From Amycolatopsis iheyensis (GTDB taxonomy: Bacteria > Actinomycetota > Actinomycetes > Mycobacteriales > Pseudonocardiaceae): DNA of 64,000 nucleotides. Below are positions 1-8,396 of this stretch, piece by piece. The translations under genes were made by a program, and so were the position numbers. The stretch is from NCBI RefSeq assembly GCF_024703995.1, contig NZ_JAMXQV010000013.1:62001-126000 (forward strand), read 5' to 3'. Position 1 is the first letter of the stretch. Each line of letters opens with the position of its first letter. Below the pieces are notes generated by a model. It had not been told where the DNA came from. It saw only the letters and a program-made list of their open reading frames with translations, and did not search any database.

Positions 1-2471
1 GCTCGCCGGTGTACTTCCGCTCGCTGGCCACGCGCACGACGTCCGGCGAGATCCCGGCCGGGCTCAGCGAAGCCATCCTGGCCTGCAAGGCCGCCGGGTA
101 CGACCTGGTGATCGTCGAGACGCCGGGCATCGGCCAGGGCGACGCCGGCATCGTCGACTTCGTCGACAACTCGCTGTACGTGATGACGCCGGAGTTCGGC
201 GCCGCGTCGCAGCTGGAGAAGATCGACATGCTCGACTTCGCCGACGTCGTCGCGATCAACAAGTTCGAGCGCCGCGGCGCCGACGACGCCCGCCGCGACG
301 TCGCGCGCCAGCTGGTGCGCAACCGCGAGGCGTTCGACTCCGGCCCCGACGACATGCCGGTGTACGGCACGAGCGCGGCGAAGTTCAACGACGACGGCGT
401 CACCGCGCTGTACCAGCACCTGCGCGGCATGCTCGCCGAGCGCGGGCTGACCGTCTCGGCCGGCACGCTGCCCCGGATCGAGGGCAAGGTCTCGACCGAC
501 GCGTCGACGGTCATCCCGGGCACCCGGGCCCGCTACCTGGCCGACATCTCCGAAACCGTGCGGGGTTACCACGCGAAGACCGACGCGCAGGTCGCCGCGG
601 TCCGCAAGCGCGAAGCACTGGCGCTGGCGCAGGGCGAACTGTCCAAGGTGGACGCCTCGACCGACGCGCTCGACGGGCTGCTCGCCGCGGCCGAGTCCGA
701 TGTGGACGGCGAGTCGACGAAGCTCCTCTCGCGCTTCCGCGAGCTGGCCGAGGAGTACCGCCAGGACGAGCTGGTCGTGAAGATCCGCGACAAGGAGCTG
801 CGCACGCAGCTGTGGCGCGACACGTTGTCCGGCAACCGGATCCCGCGGGTCGCCCTGCCGCGGTACGCCGAGTCCGGCGAGCTGCTGTCGTTCCTGCGCC
901 GCGAGAACCTGCCGGGCTACTTCCCGTACACCGCGGGTGTTTTCCCGTTCAAGCGCGAGGGCGAAGACCCGGCGCGCATGTTCGCCGGCGAGGGCGACGC
1001 GTTCCGCACCAACCGCCGGTTCAAGCTGCTCTCGGCCGACTCCGAGGCCAAGCGCCTCTCGACGGCGTTCGACTCGGTGACCCTCTACGGCCACGACCCC
1101 GACACGCGCCCGGACATCTACGGCAAGGTCGGCACGTCGGGTGTCTCGATCGCGTCGCTGGAGGACATGAAGGTCCTCTACGACGGCTTCGACCTGACCG
1201 CGCCGAACACGTCGGTGTCGATGACCATCAACGGCCCGGCGCCGACGATCCTGGCCTTCTTCCTCAACACCGCGATCGACCAGAAGCTTTCGGACTTCCG
1301 CGACGAGCACGGCCGCGAGCCGTCCGACGCCGAGGCCGCCGAGCTGCGCGAGTGGGCGCTTCGCAATGTCCGCGGCACGGTCCAGGCGGACATCCTCAAG
1401 GAGGACCAGGGGCAGAACACCTGCATCTTCTCCACGGAGTTCAGCCTGCGGATGATGGCCGACATCCAGGAGTGGTTCATCGAGCACGGCGTCCGCAACT
1501 TCTACTCGGTCTCGATTTCGGGTTACCACATCGCCGAGGCCGGGGCGAACCCGATCTCGCAGCTGGCCTTCACGCTGTCCAACGGGTTCACCTACGTCGA
1601 GTCGTACCTGGCGCGTGGCATGGACATCGACGACTTCGCGCCGAACCTGTCGTTCTTCTTCTCCAACGGCATGGACGCGGAGTACTCGGTGCTCGGCCGG
1701 GTGGCGCGGCGGATCTGGGCCGTGGCCATGCGCGAGCGCTACGGCGCGAACGAGCGGTCGCAGAAGCTCAAGTACCACGTGCAGACCTCGGGCCGGTCGC
1801 TGCACGCGCAGGAGATGAGCTTCAACGACATCCGCACCACGCTGCAGGCGCTGTGCGCGCTGTACGACAACGCGAACTCCCTGCACACCAACGCGTTCGA
1901 CGAGGCGATCACGACGCCGTCGGAGTCGTCGGTGCGCCGCGCGATGGCCATCCAGATGATCATCAACAAGGAGTGGGGCCTGTCGAAGAACGAGAACCCG
2001 CTGCAGGGCTCGTTCGTCATCGACGAGCTGACCGACCTGGTCGAAGAGGCCGTGCTGCTGGAGTTCGACCGGATCAGCGAGCGCGGCGGCGTGCTCGGCG
2101 CGATGGAGACGGGTTACCAGCGCGGCAAGATCCAGGACGAGTCCATCCTGTACGAGCGCAAGAAGCACGACGGCTCGCTGCCGATCATCGGCGTCAACAC
2201 CTTCCGCAACCCCCGTTCGGGCGAGGACGAGATCGAGGTCGAGCTCGCGCGGGCCACGGACGAGGAGAAGAAGTCGCAGCTGGACCGGCTGGCGGACTTC
2301 CAGCACCGCAACCACGAAGAGGCCCAGCAGGCGCTGAAGGCGTTGCGCGAAGCGGCCACCCGCGGCGGCAACTTGTTCGGCGTGCTGATGGACGCGGCGC
2401 GAGTCTGCTCGCTCGGCCAGATCACCGAGGCGTTCTTCGAGGTGGGGGGCCAGTACCGCCGCAACGTCTAA
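1..2471 (+). CDS. icmF: Fused isobutyryl-CoA mutase IcmF, 5' end missing
   Basis: This is the C-terminal ~820 residues of a coenzyme-B12-dependent acyl-CoA mutase that interconverts isobutyryl-CoA and butyryl-CoA. The reading frame is open from base 3, so the gene begins before the window. What is visible is the end of the built-in G-protein chaperone domain (VETPGIGQGD, then NKFERRGADDA in the place of the guanine-specificity motif). After it comes the mutase barrel (PYTAGVFPFKREGEDPARM, GYHIAEAGANP, NLSFFFSNGMDAEYS, LHTNAFDEA). The fused order G-domain then mutase is what separates IcmF from ordinary methylmalonyl-CoA mutase. The N-terminal cobalamin-binding domain must lie upstream. The following gene is convergent. 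The family call is firm; substrate preference (isobutyryl versus other branched acyl-CoA) is inferred from the family. Confidence 0.93.
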   Translation, partial: SPVYFRSLATRTTSGEIPAGLSEAILACKAAGYDLVIVETPGIGQGDAGIVDFVDNSLYVMTPEFGAASQLEKIDMLDFADVVAINKFERRGADDARRDVARQLVRNREAFDSGPDDMPVYGTSAAKFNDDGVTALYQHLRGMLAERGLTVSAGTLPRIEGKVSTDASTVIPGTRARYLADISETVRGYHAKTDAQVAAVRKREALALAQGELSKVDASTDALDGLLAAAESDVDGESTKLLSRFRELAEEYRQDELVVKIRDKELRTQLWRDTLSGNRIPRVALPRYAESGELLSFLRRENLPGYFPYTAGVFPFKREGEDPARMFAGEGDAFRTNRRFKLLSADSEAKRLSTAFDSVTLYGHDPDTRPDIYGKVGTSGVSIASLEDMKVLYDGFDLTAPNTSVSMTINGPAPTILAFFLNTAIDQKLSDFRDEHGREPSDAEAAELREWALRNVRGTVQADILKEDQGQNTCIFSTEFSLRMMADIQEWFIEHGVRNFYSVSISGYHIAEAGANPISQLAFTLSNGFTYVESYLARGMDIDDFAPNLSFFFSNGMDAEYSVLGRVARRIWAVAMRERYGANERSQKLKYHVQTSGRSLHAQEMSFNDIRTTLQALCALYDNANSLHTNAFDEAITTPSESSVRRAMAIQMIINKEWGLSKNENPLQGSFVIDELTDLVEEAVLLEFDRISERGGVLGAMETGYQRGKIQDESILYERKKHDGSLPIIGVNTFRNPRSGEDEIEVELARATDEEKKSQLDRLADFQHRNHEEAQQALKALREAATRGGNLFGVLMDAARVCSLGQITEAFFEVGGQYRRNV

Positions 2472-2500
2472 CCGGTCACGGCCGGCCGAGGACTCGAGGA

Positions 2501-3052
2501 TCAGGCCCAGAACGCGGCCACGAAGCGGGCGATGCCGGATTCATCCTGCGCCAGCTCCCGGGCCGCTTCGGCCACGGTCTCGGGCGTGAACTCCCGCGCG
2601 GCCGTGGTGGCGAAGCTCAGCAGCAGGTACGTGCTGACGAAGCGCGTGGCGACCCGGTCGGCGGCCGGCTGCGGGAGGTCCAGCTCGGCGCGCAGGTCCT
2701 TGGCGACGAGCTCGGCGGCGGCGCTCGGCGCCCCGGCGCCGGGCAGGGGAAGCTCGGCCGAGGCGAGCGCGTGCCGCAGCGCGATCTCCGGGACCGGCCG
2801 GCCGGCGGCGAGCTCGGCGCGGGTCCGCGCCGGGCTCAGCCCCGCCGTCCAGCCGGTCGCGAGCGGACCGGTCGCCAGCGCCGGCACGACCTCGACGAGC
2901 CAGTTGGGCACCAGGCCTTCCGGCAGCTCCGCCGCGCGGACCCGGTGGTCGAGCCGGGCGGCCTCGGCGAGCTGCTCGTCCTGCGCCGGTGAGCCGGTCT
3001 TGACGAGCAAGCCGGCCAAGCGCCGCACGGTGGCAGTGCTCGCCGAGGTCAT
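2501..3052 (-). CDS. Conserved hypothetical protein, 183 aa
   Basis: I do not recognise this family. The product is a soluble, largely helical, alanine/leucine-rich protein of 183 residues with no membrane segment, signal peptide or metal-binding motif. The start is an ATG (CAT at 3050-3052). It converges on icmF across a 29-bp gap. It is followed upstream by a same-strand methyltransferase whose stop is 18 bp away, so the two could be co-transcribed. Third-position GC is as high as in the neighbours, which supports a real gene. No function is assigned. Confidence 0.7.
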   Translation of the reverse strand: MTSASTATVRRLAGLLVKTGSPAQDEQLAEAARLDHRVRAAELPEGLVPNWLVEVVPALATGPLATGWTAGLSPARTRAELAAGRPVPEIALRHALASAELPLPGAGAPSAAAELVAKDLRAELDLPQPAADRVATRFVSTYLLLSFATTAAREFTPETVAEAARELAQDESGIARFVAAFWA

Positions 3053-3070
3053 CCGGGCAGCGTAGCCAGC

Positions 3071-3754
3071 TCAGCGGCGGACCGCCTTCAGCTGCCACAC
3101 CGGGACGAGCACCCGGCCGTCCGCGTCGGTGCTCAGCCGCGCCAGCCCCTCGGGGTCCACGTCCAGCATCGTCCGGACGCTCTGCCGCAGCTCTTCGGGT
3201 GTCATCGACGTCGTGTAGACCGCCGGCTCCAGCGATTCGATCGTCCAGTCCTTGCCGATGGTCTCGCGCAGGTTGGCCTCGCTGATCAGGTACGGCGCCG
3301 GGAAGGCGTCCGGCACGTGCGGCGAGAACGCGAACAAGTGCAGCCGGGCGCCCGGCCGCGTCGCCCGGGTGAGCGCGGCGAGGTACTGGTGCCGCTGGTC
3401 CTCGTCGAGGCAGTGGTAGAGCGCGCTGTCGAGGACCGTGTCGAAGCGGTTCTCGTAGCCTTCGAGCTTCGTCGCGTCGGCGAGCGCGAAGGTGACCTCC
3501 GGCGTGCGGGCGCGGGCCTGCTCGAGGGCCGTCGGCGCGCCGTCCAGCCCGGTGACGCTCAGCCCCCGCGACGCGAGGAACGCCGAGTTGTCGCCGAGGC
3601 CGCAGCCGATGTCGAGCACCTCGCCGGTGAACTCGCCGGCGTCGGCCAGCGCGACGACGGCGGGCTGCGGCGCGCCGATGTCCCACGGCATCTTGCTGCC
3701 CATCGGGGTGGTGCCCTGGTAGAGCTCTTCGAAGTCGACGTCCGGTACGGTCAT
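3071..3754 (-). CDS. Class I SAM-dependent methyltransferase
   Basis: The 227-residue protein has a Rossmann-type methyltransferase core. Motif I reads LDIGCGLGDNS near residue 48, the acidic residue after strand beta-2 lies in TGLDGAP, and motif II lies around ATKLEGYENRFDTVLDSALYH. The substrate cannot be told from sequence; similar proteins include thiopurine- and small-molecule methyltransferases. I chose the ATG at 3754, giving MTVPDVDFEELY, because the longer frame upstream runs into low-complexity sequence and overlaps the divergent promoter region. A 77-bp divergent intergenic region separates it from the F420-type oxidoreductase, so the two may share regulation. Confidence 0.85.
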   Translation of the reverse strand: MTVPDVDFEELYQGTTPMGSKMPWDIGAPQPAVVALADAGEFTGEVLDIGCGLGDNSAFLASRGLSVTGLDGAPTALEQARARTPEVTFALADATKLEGYENRFDTVLDSALYHCLDEDQRHQYLAALTRATRPGARLHLFAFSPHVPDAFPAPYLISEANLRETIGKDWTIESLEPAVYTTSMTPEELRQSVRTMLDVDPEGLARLSTDADGRVLVPVWQLKAVRR

Positions 3755-3831
3755 GACTACCCCCTTATTCAACGTATGATGAGATGACTCCATCGTGCAC
3801 CGGTTGTCAACTTGGTGGTAGGTCTGAGGGT

Positions 3832-4662
3832 ATGAAGTTCGGGATTTCGACGTTCGTGACCGACGAGGGCATCCGGCCGGACGTGCTGGGCGCGGCACTG
3901 GAGGAACGCGGGTTCGACTCGCTGTGGCTGGCCGAGCACTCGCACATCCCCGTGAGCCGGGAGAGCCCGTACCCGGGTGGGGGTGACCTGCCGGAGAAGT
4001 ACAAGCGCACGCTCGACCCGTTCGTGGCGCTGACCGCCGCGGCCACCGCGACGTCGGAGCTGCTGCTGGGCACCGGGATCGCGCTGCTGATCCAGCGTGA
4101 CCTGATCCACACGGCCAAGGAGGTCGCCTCGCTCGACGTGGTTTCCGAGGGGCGCGCGCTGTTCGGCGTCGGCGTCGGCTGGAACCGCGAGGAGATGCGC
4201 AACCACGGCACGGACCCGAAGACCCGCGGCGCGCTGATCGACGAGCAGCTGGGGGCGCTGAAGGAGATCTGGACGAAGGACGAGGCCGAGTTCCACGGCA
4301 AGCACGTCGACTTCGACCCGATCTACGCCTGGCCGAAGCCGGTGCGCAAGCCGCACCCGCCCATCTACATCGGCGGCGAGAGCGAAGCGGCCCTGAACCG
4401 CTTGGCCCGCTACGGCGACGGCTGGCTGCTTCGCGGCCACACGCACTTCGACGAGGCCAAGCGAGTCCGAGGCTGGCTCGCCGACCAGGGTCGTCCGGAA
4501 GTGGAGTTCGCGGTCTTCGGCGGCGACACCCGCGCGAAGATCATCGACGGCTTCCGCGAAGCGGGCGTCGAGCGGTACACGTTCCTGCTGGAGACGCTGC
4601 CGGAGGCGGAGACGCTCAAGGCGCTGGACGAGCTGGCCGAGGTGGCCGCCGCCCACCGGTGA
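3832..4662 (+). CDS. LLM-class F420-dependent oxidoreductase
   Basis: This 276-residue luciferase-like monooxygenase-fold protein starts MKFGISTFVTDEG at an ATG just after GAGGGT. The family hallmarks are a TIM-barrel start with FGIS, LGTGIALLIQRDLIHTAKEV in the middle, and the GVGVGWNREEMRNHG segment typical of the TIGR03619-type subgroup. Members usually use deazaflavin F420, which fits an actinomycete; the substrate is unknown. The 3' end overlaps the convergent mycothiol-type gene by 47 bp. FMN use cannot be excluded from sequence alone. Confidence 0.85.
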   Translation: MKFGISTFVTDEGIRPDVLGAALEERGFDSLWLAEHSHIPVSRESPYPGGGDLPEKYKRTLDPFVALTAAATATSELLLGTGIALLIQRDLIHTAKEVASLDVVSEGRALFGVGVGWNREEMRNHGTDPKTRGALIDEQLGALKEIWTKDEAEFHGKHVDFDPIYAWPKPVRKPHPPIYIGGESEAALNRLARYGDGWLLRGHTHFDEAKRVRGWLADQGRPEVEFAVFGGDTRAKIIDGFREAGVERYTFLLETLPEAETLKALDELAEVAAAHR

Positions 4663-5308
4663 CGGGCCACGGCCCCAGCTCCGGGAGGTCGCCGGCGAGC
4701 CCAGCGCCGGTGGTCCGCCCGGAAAGCCAGGCCGCGAGAGCACGCACGGATCCGGTCACCTCGGTGCGGCCGGAGCCCCAGCGATGCTCGCCGGCTTGGA
4801 TCGCCAGCCCGGCCGGCAGCCGGTCCTGCAGGAAGTCCACGGCGTGATGGCAGAAGTCGCCGGGCCAGTCGGTGACGCCGATGCCGACGTCGAGGTCGAC
4901 GGCGTGGATCCAGACTTCGCGCCAGCGCGCGAAGACGGTGCTGGAGAGCTTGCCGTCGCGGTAGTCGACGTGCTGGTCCCAGTCCGTCACGCGGGCCCAC
5001 GCGTCTTCGAGGCGGACGGAGTGCCGGAGCAGGTCTCGCCGGTGTGCTTCGGCGGTGCGGCCCGCGGTGGCCTCGATGATGGCGTCCCGGTCGTGCGTCT
5101 TCGGGTCGTAGAGCGGGATCAGCACGCCGCGCAGGGCGTTCTCGACCAGGTCGGCGAGCGCGCGTCCGGCGTCGGTGACGTGGGCGAGCACGTGCCCGCG
5201 CGTCCAGCCGGGCAGCGGGGACGCGGCGCGGACCTGCTCGTCGGTCAACGGCTCGAGCGCGCGGTGCAGCCGGCTGTGGGCCTCGGCGACCGCCGCTGCC
5301 GGGATCAC
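4616..5308 (-). CDS. Maleylpyruvate isomerase family mycothiol-dependent enzyme
   Basis: The 230-residue protein belongs to the DinB/MDMPI four-helix fold. The metal-ligand pattern is visible: a histidine in WTRGHVLAHV (about residues 35-44) and the E-x3-H motif in RWREVWIHAVDLD. The family includes mycothiol-dependent maleylpyruvate isomerase and mycothiol S-transferases; which activity applies here is unknown. The C-terminal end is proline-rich and overlaps the F420-type gene by 47 bp on the opposite strand. The start overlaps the stop of kstR by 4 bp (5305-5308), so it is probably translated from the kstR transcript. Confidence 0.8.
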   Translation of the reverse strand: MIPAAAVAEAHSRLHRALEPLTDEQVRAASPLPGWTRGHVLAHVTDAGRALADLVENALRGVLIPLYDPKTHDRDAIIEATAGRTAEAHRRDLLRHSVRLEDAWARVTDWDQHVDYRDGKLSSTVFARWREVWIHAVDLDVGIGVTDWPGDFCHHAVDFLQDRLPAGLAIQAGEHRWGSGRTEVTGSVRALAAWLSGRTTGAGLAGDLPELGPWPVTGGRRPPRPARPAP

Positions 5309-5943
5309 TTGTCGAGCAGCAGGTGCACCGACAGCTCGAGGCGGTTGGCGACGTCGGCCGCCGAGGCGCGCCGCGTCACCCAGGCCACCAGGTTCGCCAT
5401 CCAGACGTCCGCGACGACGTGGAAGATGTCGCGGTCGGCCTCGGTCGGCTCGGAGATGCCCATCGCCTGAGCGAACATGTTCTCCATCAGCCGGCCGACC
5501 TGCTCGACCTCGGCGGCCGCGGAGGTGTCGGCGAACATGAACGCGCGGACCATCGCCTCGGTCAGGTGCGGGTCGCGCTGCATGAGCCGGGTGTTGCGGC
5601 CGAGCACGAACATCAACCGCTCGGCCGGGGTCTCGCCGGGGATGGCCGAGCGTTCCAGCTTCTCCTGCGCGCGCTCGAACTCGCGCGCCAGCCCGGAGAC
5701 CAGCAGGTGGATCTTCGACGGGAAGTACCGGTAGAGCGTGCCGAGGGCGACGTCGGCCTTCTCCGCGACCGCCCGCATCTGCACGGCGTCGTAGCCGCCC
5801 TTGGAGGCCAGGGCGAGGGTCGCGTCGATGATCCGGCGCCGCCGGTCGCGCTGGGCGGCCGAGCCGAGCTCGTCCGCGCCGATCGCGCTCAGGCCGTTAC
5901 CGCGTGCCTTCGCCGGCGCTTTGGCTTTGCCGGGCATCGGCAT
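5305..5943 (-). CDS. kstR: TetR-family cholesterol catabolism repressor KstR
   Basis: The 212-residue TetR regulator closely resembles KstR of Mycobacterium and Rhodococcus. The HTH segment reads ASKGGYDAVQMRAVAEKADVA followed by GTLYRYFPSKIHLLVS, and the ligand domain keeps LTEAMVRAFMFADTSAA and ADVWMANLVAWVTRRASA. KstR represses steroid-degradation genes and is released by a steroid CoA thioester. An extra ~30-residue basic N-terminal extension precedes ELGSAAQRDRRRR. A near-consensus operator (5956-5969) sits 13 bp upstream of the start, implying autorepression. The gene diverges from an acyl-CoA dehydrogenase gene, as in M. tuberculosis, where kstR neighbours fadE34. Identification is strong. 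Confidence 0.95.
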   Translation of the reverse strand: MPMPGKAKAPAKARGNGLSAIGADELGSAAQRDRRRRIIDATLALASKGGYDAVQMRAVAEKADVALGTLYRYFPSKIHLLVSGLAREFERAQEKLERSAIPGETPAERLMFVLGRNTRLMQRDPHLTEAMVRAFMFADTSAAAEVEQVGRLMENMFAQAMGISEPTEADRDIFHVVADVWMANLVAWVTRRASAADVANRLELSVHLLLDK

Positions 5944-5955
5944 TCCCCCGTCCTT

Positions 5956-5969
5956 CGGAACTTGTTCCA
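5956..5969. promoter_or_regulatory. Probable KstR operator upstream of kstR
   Basis: The sequence CGGAACTTGTTCCA matches the KstR box TnnAACnnGTTnnA at all but the first base. It lies 13 bp upstream of the kstR start, in the position expected for autoregulation. Confidence 0.75.
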
Positions 5970-6032
5970 GTTCACGACGTAGAGTACCTGTCCTGGCGAA
6001 ACGTTCAACCAGTGACCCACTGGCCGAAAAAC

Positions 6033-6046
6033 TGTAACACGTTCTA
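6033..6046. promoter_or_regulatory. KstR operator upstream of the fadE34-type gene
   Basis: TGTAACACGTTCTA fits the KstR consensus TnnAACnnGTTnnA exactly. It ends 37 bp before the ATG of the divergent acyl-CoA dehydrogenase gene. Confidence 0.88.
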
Positions 6047-6083
6047 CACTCGCGAGTAGTGTCCCGTACCGCGAGGAGGCCCG

Positions 6084-8147
6084 ATGCCGGTCGCGCTCAC
6101 CGAGGAACAGGCCGCGCTGGCCGAGGCGATCCACGCCTGGTCCGCCGCGCACCACCCCCGCGAGGCGGTGCGCGCGGCGGAAACCGGTGGTCACGCGGGC
6201 CTTCCCGCGGGCTTCGCCGGGCTCGGGCTGTTCGGCGTCGCGCTGCCGCCCGCCCTCGGCGGCGCCGACGGCACGGTCGCCGACCTCGCCGCCGGGCTGG
6301 CCGCGGCCGCCGAAGAACTCGTTCCCGGTCCGGTGCTCGGCACCGCGCTCGGCGGCCTGCTGCTGGCCGAGGTCGCCGCGGCGAAGGAGCTGCTCCCGGC
6401 GCTCGCCGAGGGCGAGGCCACGATGGCGGTCCTGCTGGACGCGCCGTCGCTCGAGGACGGCGTCAGCGGGCCGGTGCCCGGCGCCGGCCCGGGTTCCTGG
6501 CTGCTCGTGCCGGTCGAGGGCGGGCACGTGCTGCTCGCGCCGGGCACGCCCGGGGTGCGCGTCGAGCCGCTGGCACCGTTCGACTTCTCGCGGCCGCTGG
6601 CGCGGATCCGGTTCTCGGGTGTGCGCGCCGACGACGTCCTCAGCCTGCCTTCGGTCCCCGAGGCGGCGGCGACGCTGGCCGCCGCGGAAGCCGCGGGCGT
6701 GGCGCGCCGCTGCCTGACCGTCGCCGTCGAGTACGCGAAGGTCCGCGAGCAGTTCGGCAAGCCGATCGGCGGGTTCCAGGCCGTCAAGCACCTGTGCGCG
6801 GAGATGCTCTGCCGCGCCGAGGCGGCCGAAGCGCTGGCCTGGGACGCGGCGTCCGGACGGCACCCCCTGTCGGTGGCGAGCGCGGCCGTCGTGGCCCTCG
6901 ACGCCGCGGTGGCCAACGCCAAGGACTGCGTCCAGGTGCTCGGCGGGATCGGGTTCACCTGGGAGCACGACGCGCACCTCTACCTGCGCCGGGCCCTGGC
7001 GCTGCGGCAGTGGCTCGGCGGTACTTCGCCGTGGCGGCGGCAGGCGGCTTCGCTGGCCCTCGCCGGGACCGAGCCGACGCTGAGCGTCGACGTCGGCGAA
7101 GACCCCGCGCTGCGGGAGGAAGCCGCGCGGATCGCCGGGCTTTCCGGCGCCGCGCAGCGCGTCGCACTGGCCGACGCCGGACTGCTGACGCCGCACTGGC
7201 CGGCGCCGTTCGGGCGAGGCGCGGACGCGGCCGGGCAGCTGCGGATCGACGCCGCGCTGACGGCCGCCGGGGTCCGCCGGCCCGACCTGGTGATCGGCGC
7301 CTGGGCGGTGCCGACGATCCTCGAGCACGGCGACGACGAGCAGCGCCGGCGGTTCGCCCGGCCCACCCTGCGCGGTGAGATCACCTGGTGCCAGCTGTTC
7401 AGCGAGCCCGGGGCGGGCTCGGACCTGGCGGCGTTGCGGACCGCGGCCCGGCGCGTCGAGGGCGGCTGGCGGCTGAGCGGGCAGAAGGTGTGGACGTCGC
7501 TCGCGCGCGAAGCCGACTGGGCGATCTGCCTGGCCCGCACCGATCCCGCCGTCCCGAAGCACAAGGGCATCACGTACTTCCTGGTGGACATGCGCGCCGA
7601 GGGCATCACGACGCGGCCGCTGCGGGAGATCACCGGCGAGGCCGTGTTCAACGAGGTGTTCCTCGACGACGTGTTCGTGCCGGACGCGGACGTGGTCGGC
7701 GTTCCGGGCGGCGGCTGGCGGCTGGCGCGCACGACCCTGGCGAACGAGCGGGTCGCCATCGGGAGCGGTTCGGCGGTGGGGGAGAGCGTCCAGGCCTTGG
7801 TGTCCACTGTGGACGCTTCGGTGCTGGACGACGTCGCGCTCGACCGGCTCGGGTCACTGGTGGCGTTCGGGGTCGCGGGGTCCGTGCTGGACCTGCGGGC
7901 GGCGCTGCGCCGGCTGGAGGGGCAGGACCCGGGCGCGGAGTCGAGCGTGCGGAAGCTGCTGGGCGTGCGGCACCGGCAGGACGTCGCGGAGTACGCGGTG
8001 GAGCTGGCCGGCGCGGGCGCGCTGCTCGCGGACAACGCGGCCCAGCACGAGTTCCTGCTGACCCGCTGCCTGTCCATCGCAGGCGGCACAACCCAAGTCC
8101 TGCTTTCCCTCACCGCCGAACGCCTCCTCGGCCTCCCACGCGGCTGA
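6084..8147 (+). CDS. fadE34: Fused double acyl-CoA dehydrogenase, FadE34/ChsE3 type
   Basis: The 687-residue protein contains two acyl-CoA dehydrogenase domains in tandem. The first spans about residues 1-325 (KVREQFGKPIGGFQAVKH, GGIGFTWEHDAHLYLRRA). The second spans about 335-687 (ITWCQLFSEPGAGSDLAALR, GQKVWTSLAREADWAICLAR, IAGGTTQVLLSL). In M. tuberculosis the fused FadE34 lies next to kstR and works in beta-oxidation of the steroid side chain, using FAD and producing a 2-enoyl-CoA. The start is supported by GAGGAGG seven bases upstream of the ATG. A perfect KstR box precedes it. The stop codon's last base is the first base of a 21-bp tandem array. The precise chain length used is inferred. 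Confidence 0.9.
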   Translation: MPVALTEEQAALAEAIHAWSAAHHPREAVRAAETGGHAGLPAGFAGLGLFGVALPPALGGADGTVADLAAGLAAAAEELVPGPVLGTALGGLLLAEVAAAKELLPALAEGEATMAVLLDAPSLEDGVSGPVPGAGPGSWLLVPVEGGHVLLAPGTPGVRVEPLAPFDFSRPLARIRFSGVRADDVLSLPSVPEAAATLAAAEAAGVARRCLTVAVEYAKVREQFGKPIGGFQAVKHLCAEMLCRAEAAEALAWDAASGRHPLSVASAAVVALDAAVANAKDCVQVLGGIGFTWEHDAHLYLRRALALRQWLGGTSPWRRQAASLALAGTEPTLSVDVGEDPALREEAARIAGLSGAAQRVALADAGLLTPHWPAPFGRGADAAGQLRIDAALTAAGVRRPDLVIGAWAVPTILEHGDDEQRRRFARPTLRGEITWCQLFSEPGAGSDLAALRTAARRVEGGWRLSGQKVWTSLAREADWAICLARTDPAVPKHKGITYFLVDMRAEGITTRPLREITGEAVFNEVFLDDVFVPDADVVGVPGGGWRLARTTLANERVAIGSGSAVGESVQALVSTVDASVLDDVALDRLGSLVAFGVAGSVLDLRAALRRLEGQDPGAESSVRKLLGVRHRQDVAEYAVELAGAGALLADNAAQHEFLLTRCLSIAGGTTQVLLSLTAERLLGLPRG

Positions 8148-8293
8148 TGCCCCGCCAAACACACGTGATGCCTCCCCAATCACACGAGATGCCCTTCCAA
8201 TCACGCGAGATGCCCGTCTGATCACACGAGTTCCGTCTCCAATCACGCGAGTTCCGGCTTCGATCACGCGAGTCCCGTCTCTGATCACGCGAG
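8147..8293 (+). repeat. Seven-unit 21-bp tandem repeat array
   Basis: Seven consecutive 21-bp units begin at 8147, 8168, 8189, 8210, 8231, 8252 and 8273. Each ends in (A/G)ATCAC(A/G)CGAG or a close variant and begins with ATGCCC or TTCCG. The array starts on the last base of the stop codon of the preceding gene, so it is read through in its 3' UTR. The same unit recurs at 40276-40400 and 50512-50866. Confidence 0.92.
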
Positions 8294-8396
8294 TCGCGGC
8301 CCGGAGCACGGGTGGGCCGGGTTCGCGGGCGGCGCGAAAGGACCGTTCGCGCCGCCGGGGCCGAAACTGTCGGTGGCGTGTTCTAGCGTTGCGGTC

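Noticed and set aside
2541..3686. 381-codon minus-strand frame spanning two genes
   Set aside because: It runs across the unknown gene and the methyltransferase gene in another frame and is Arg/Ala low-complexity.
8147..8293. Possible CRISPR array
   Set aside because: Units are directly adjacent, 21 bp, with no spacers and no cas genes nearby.
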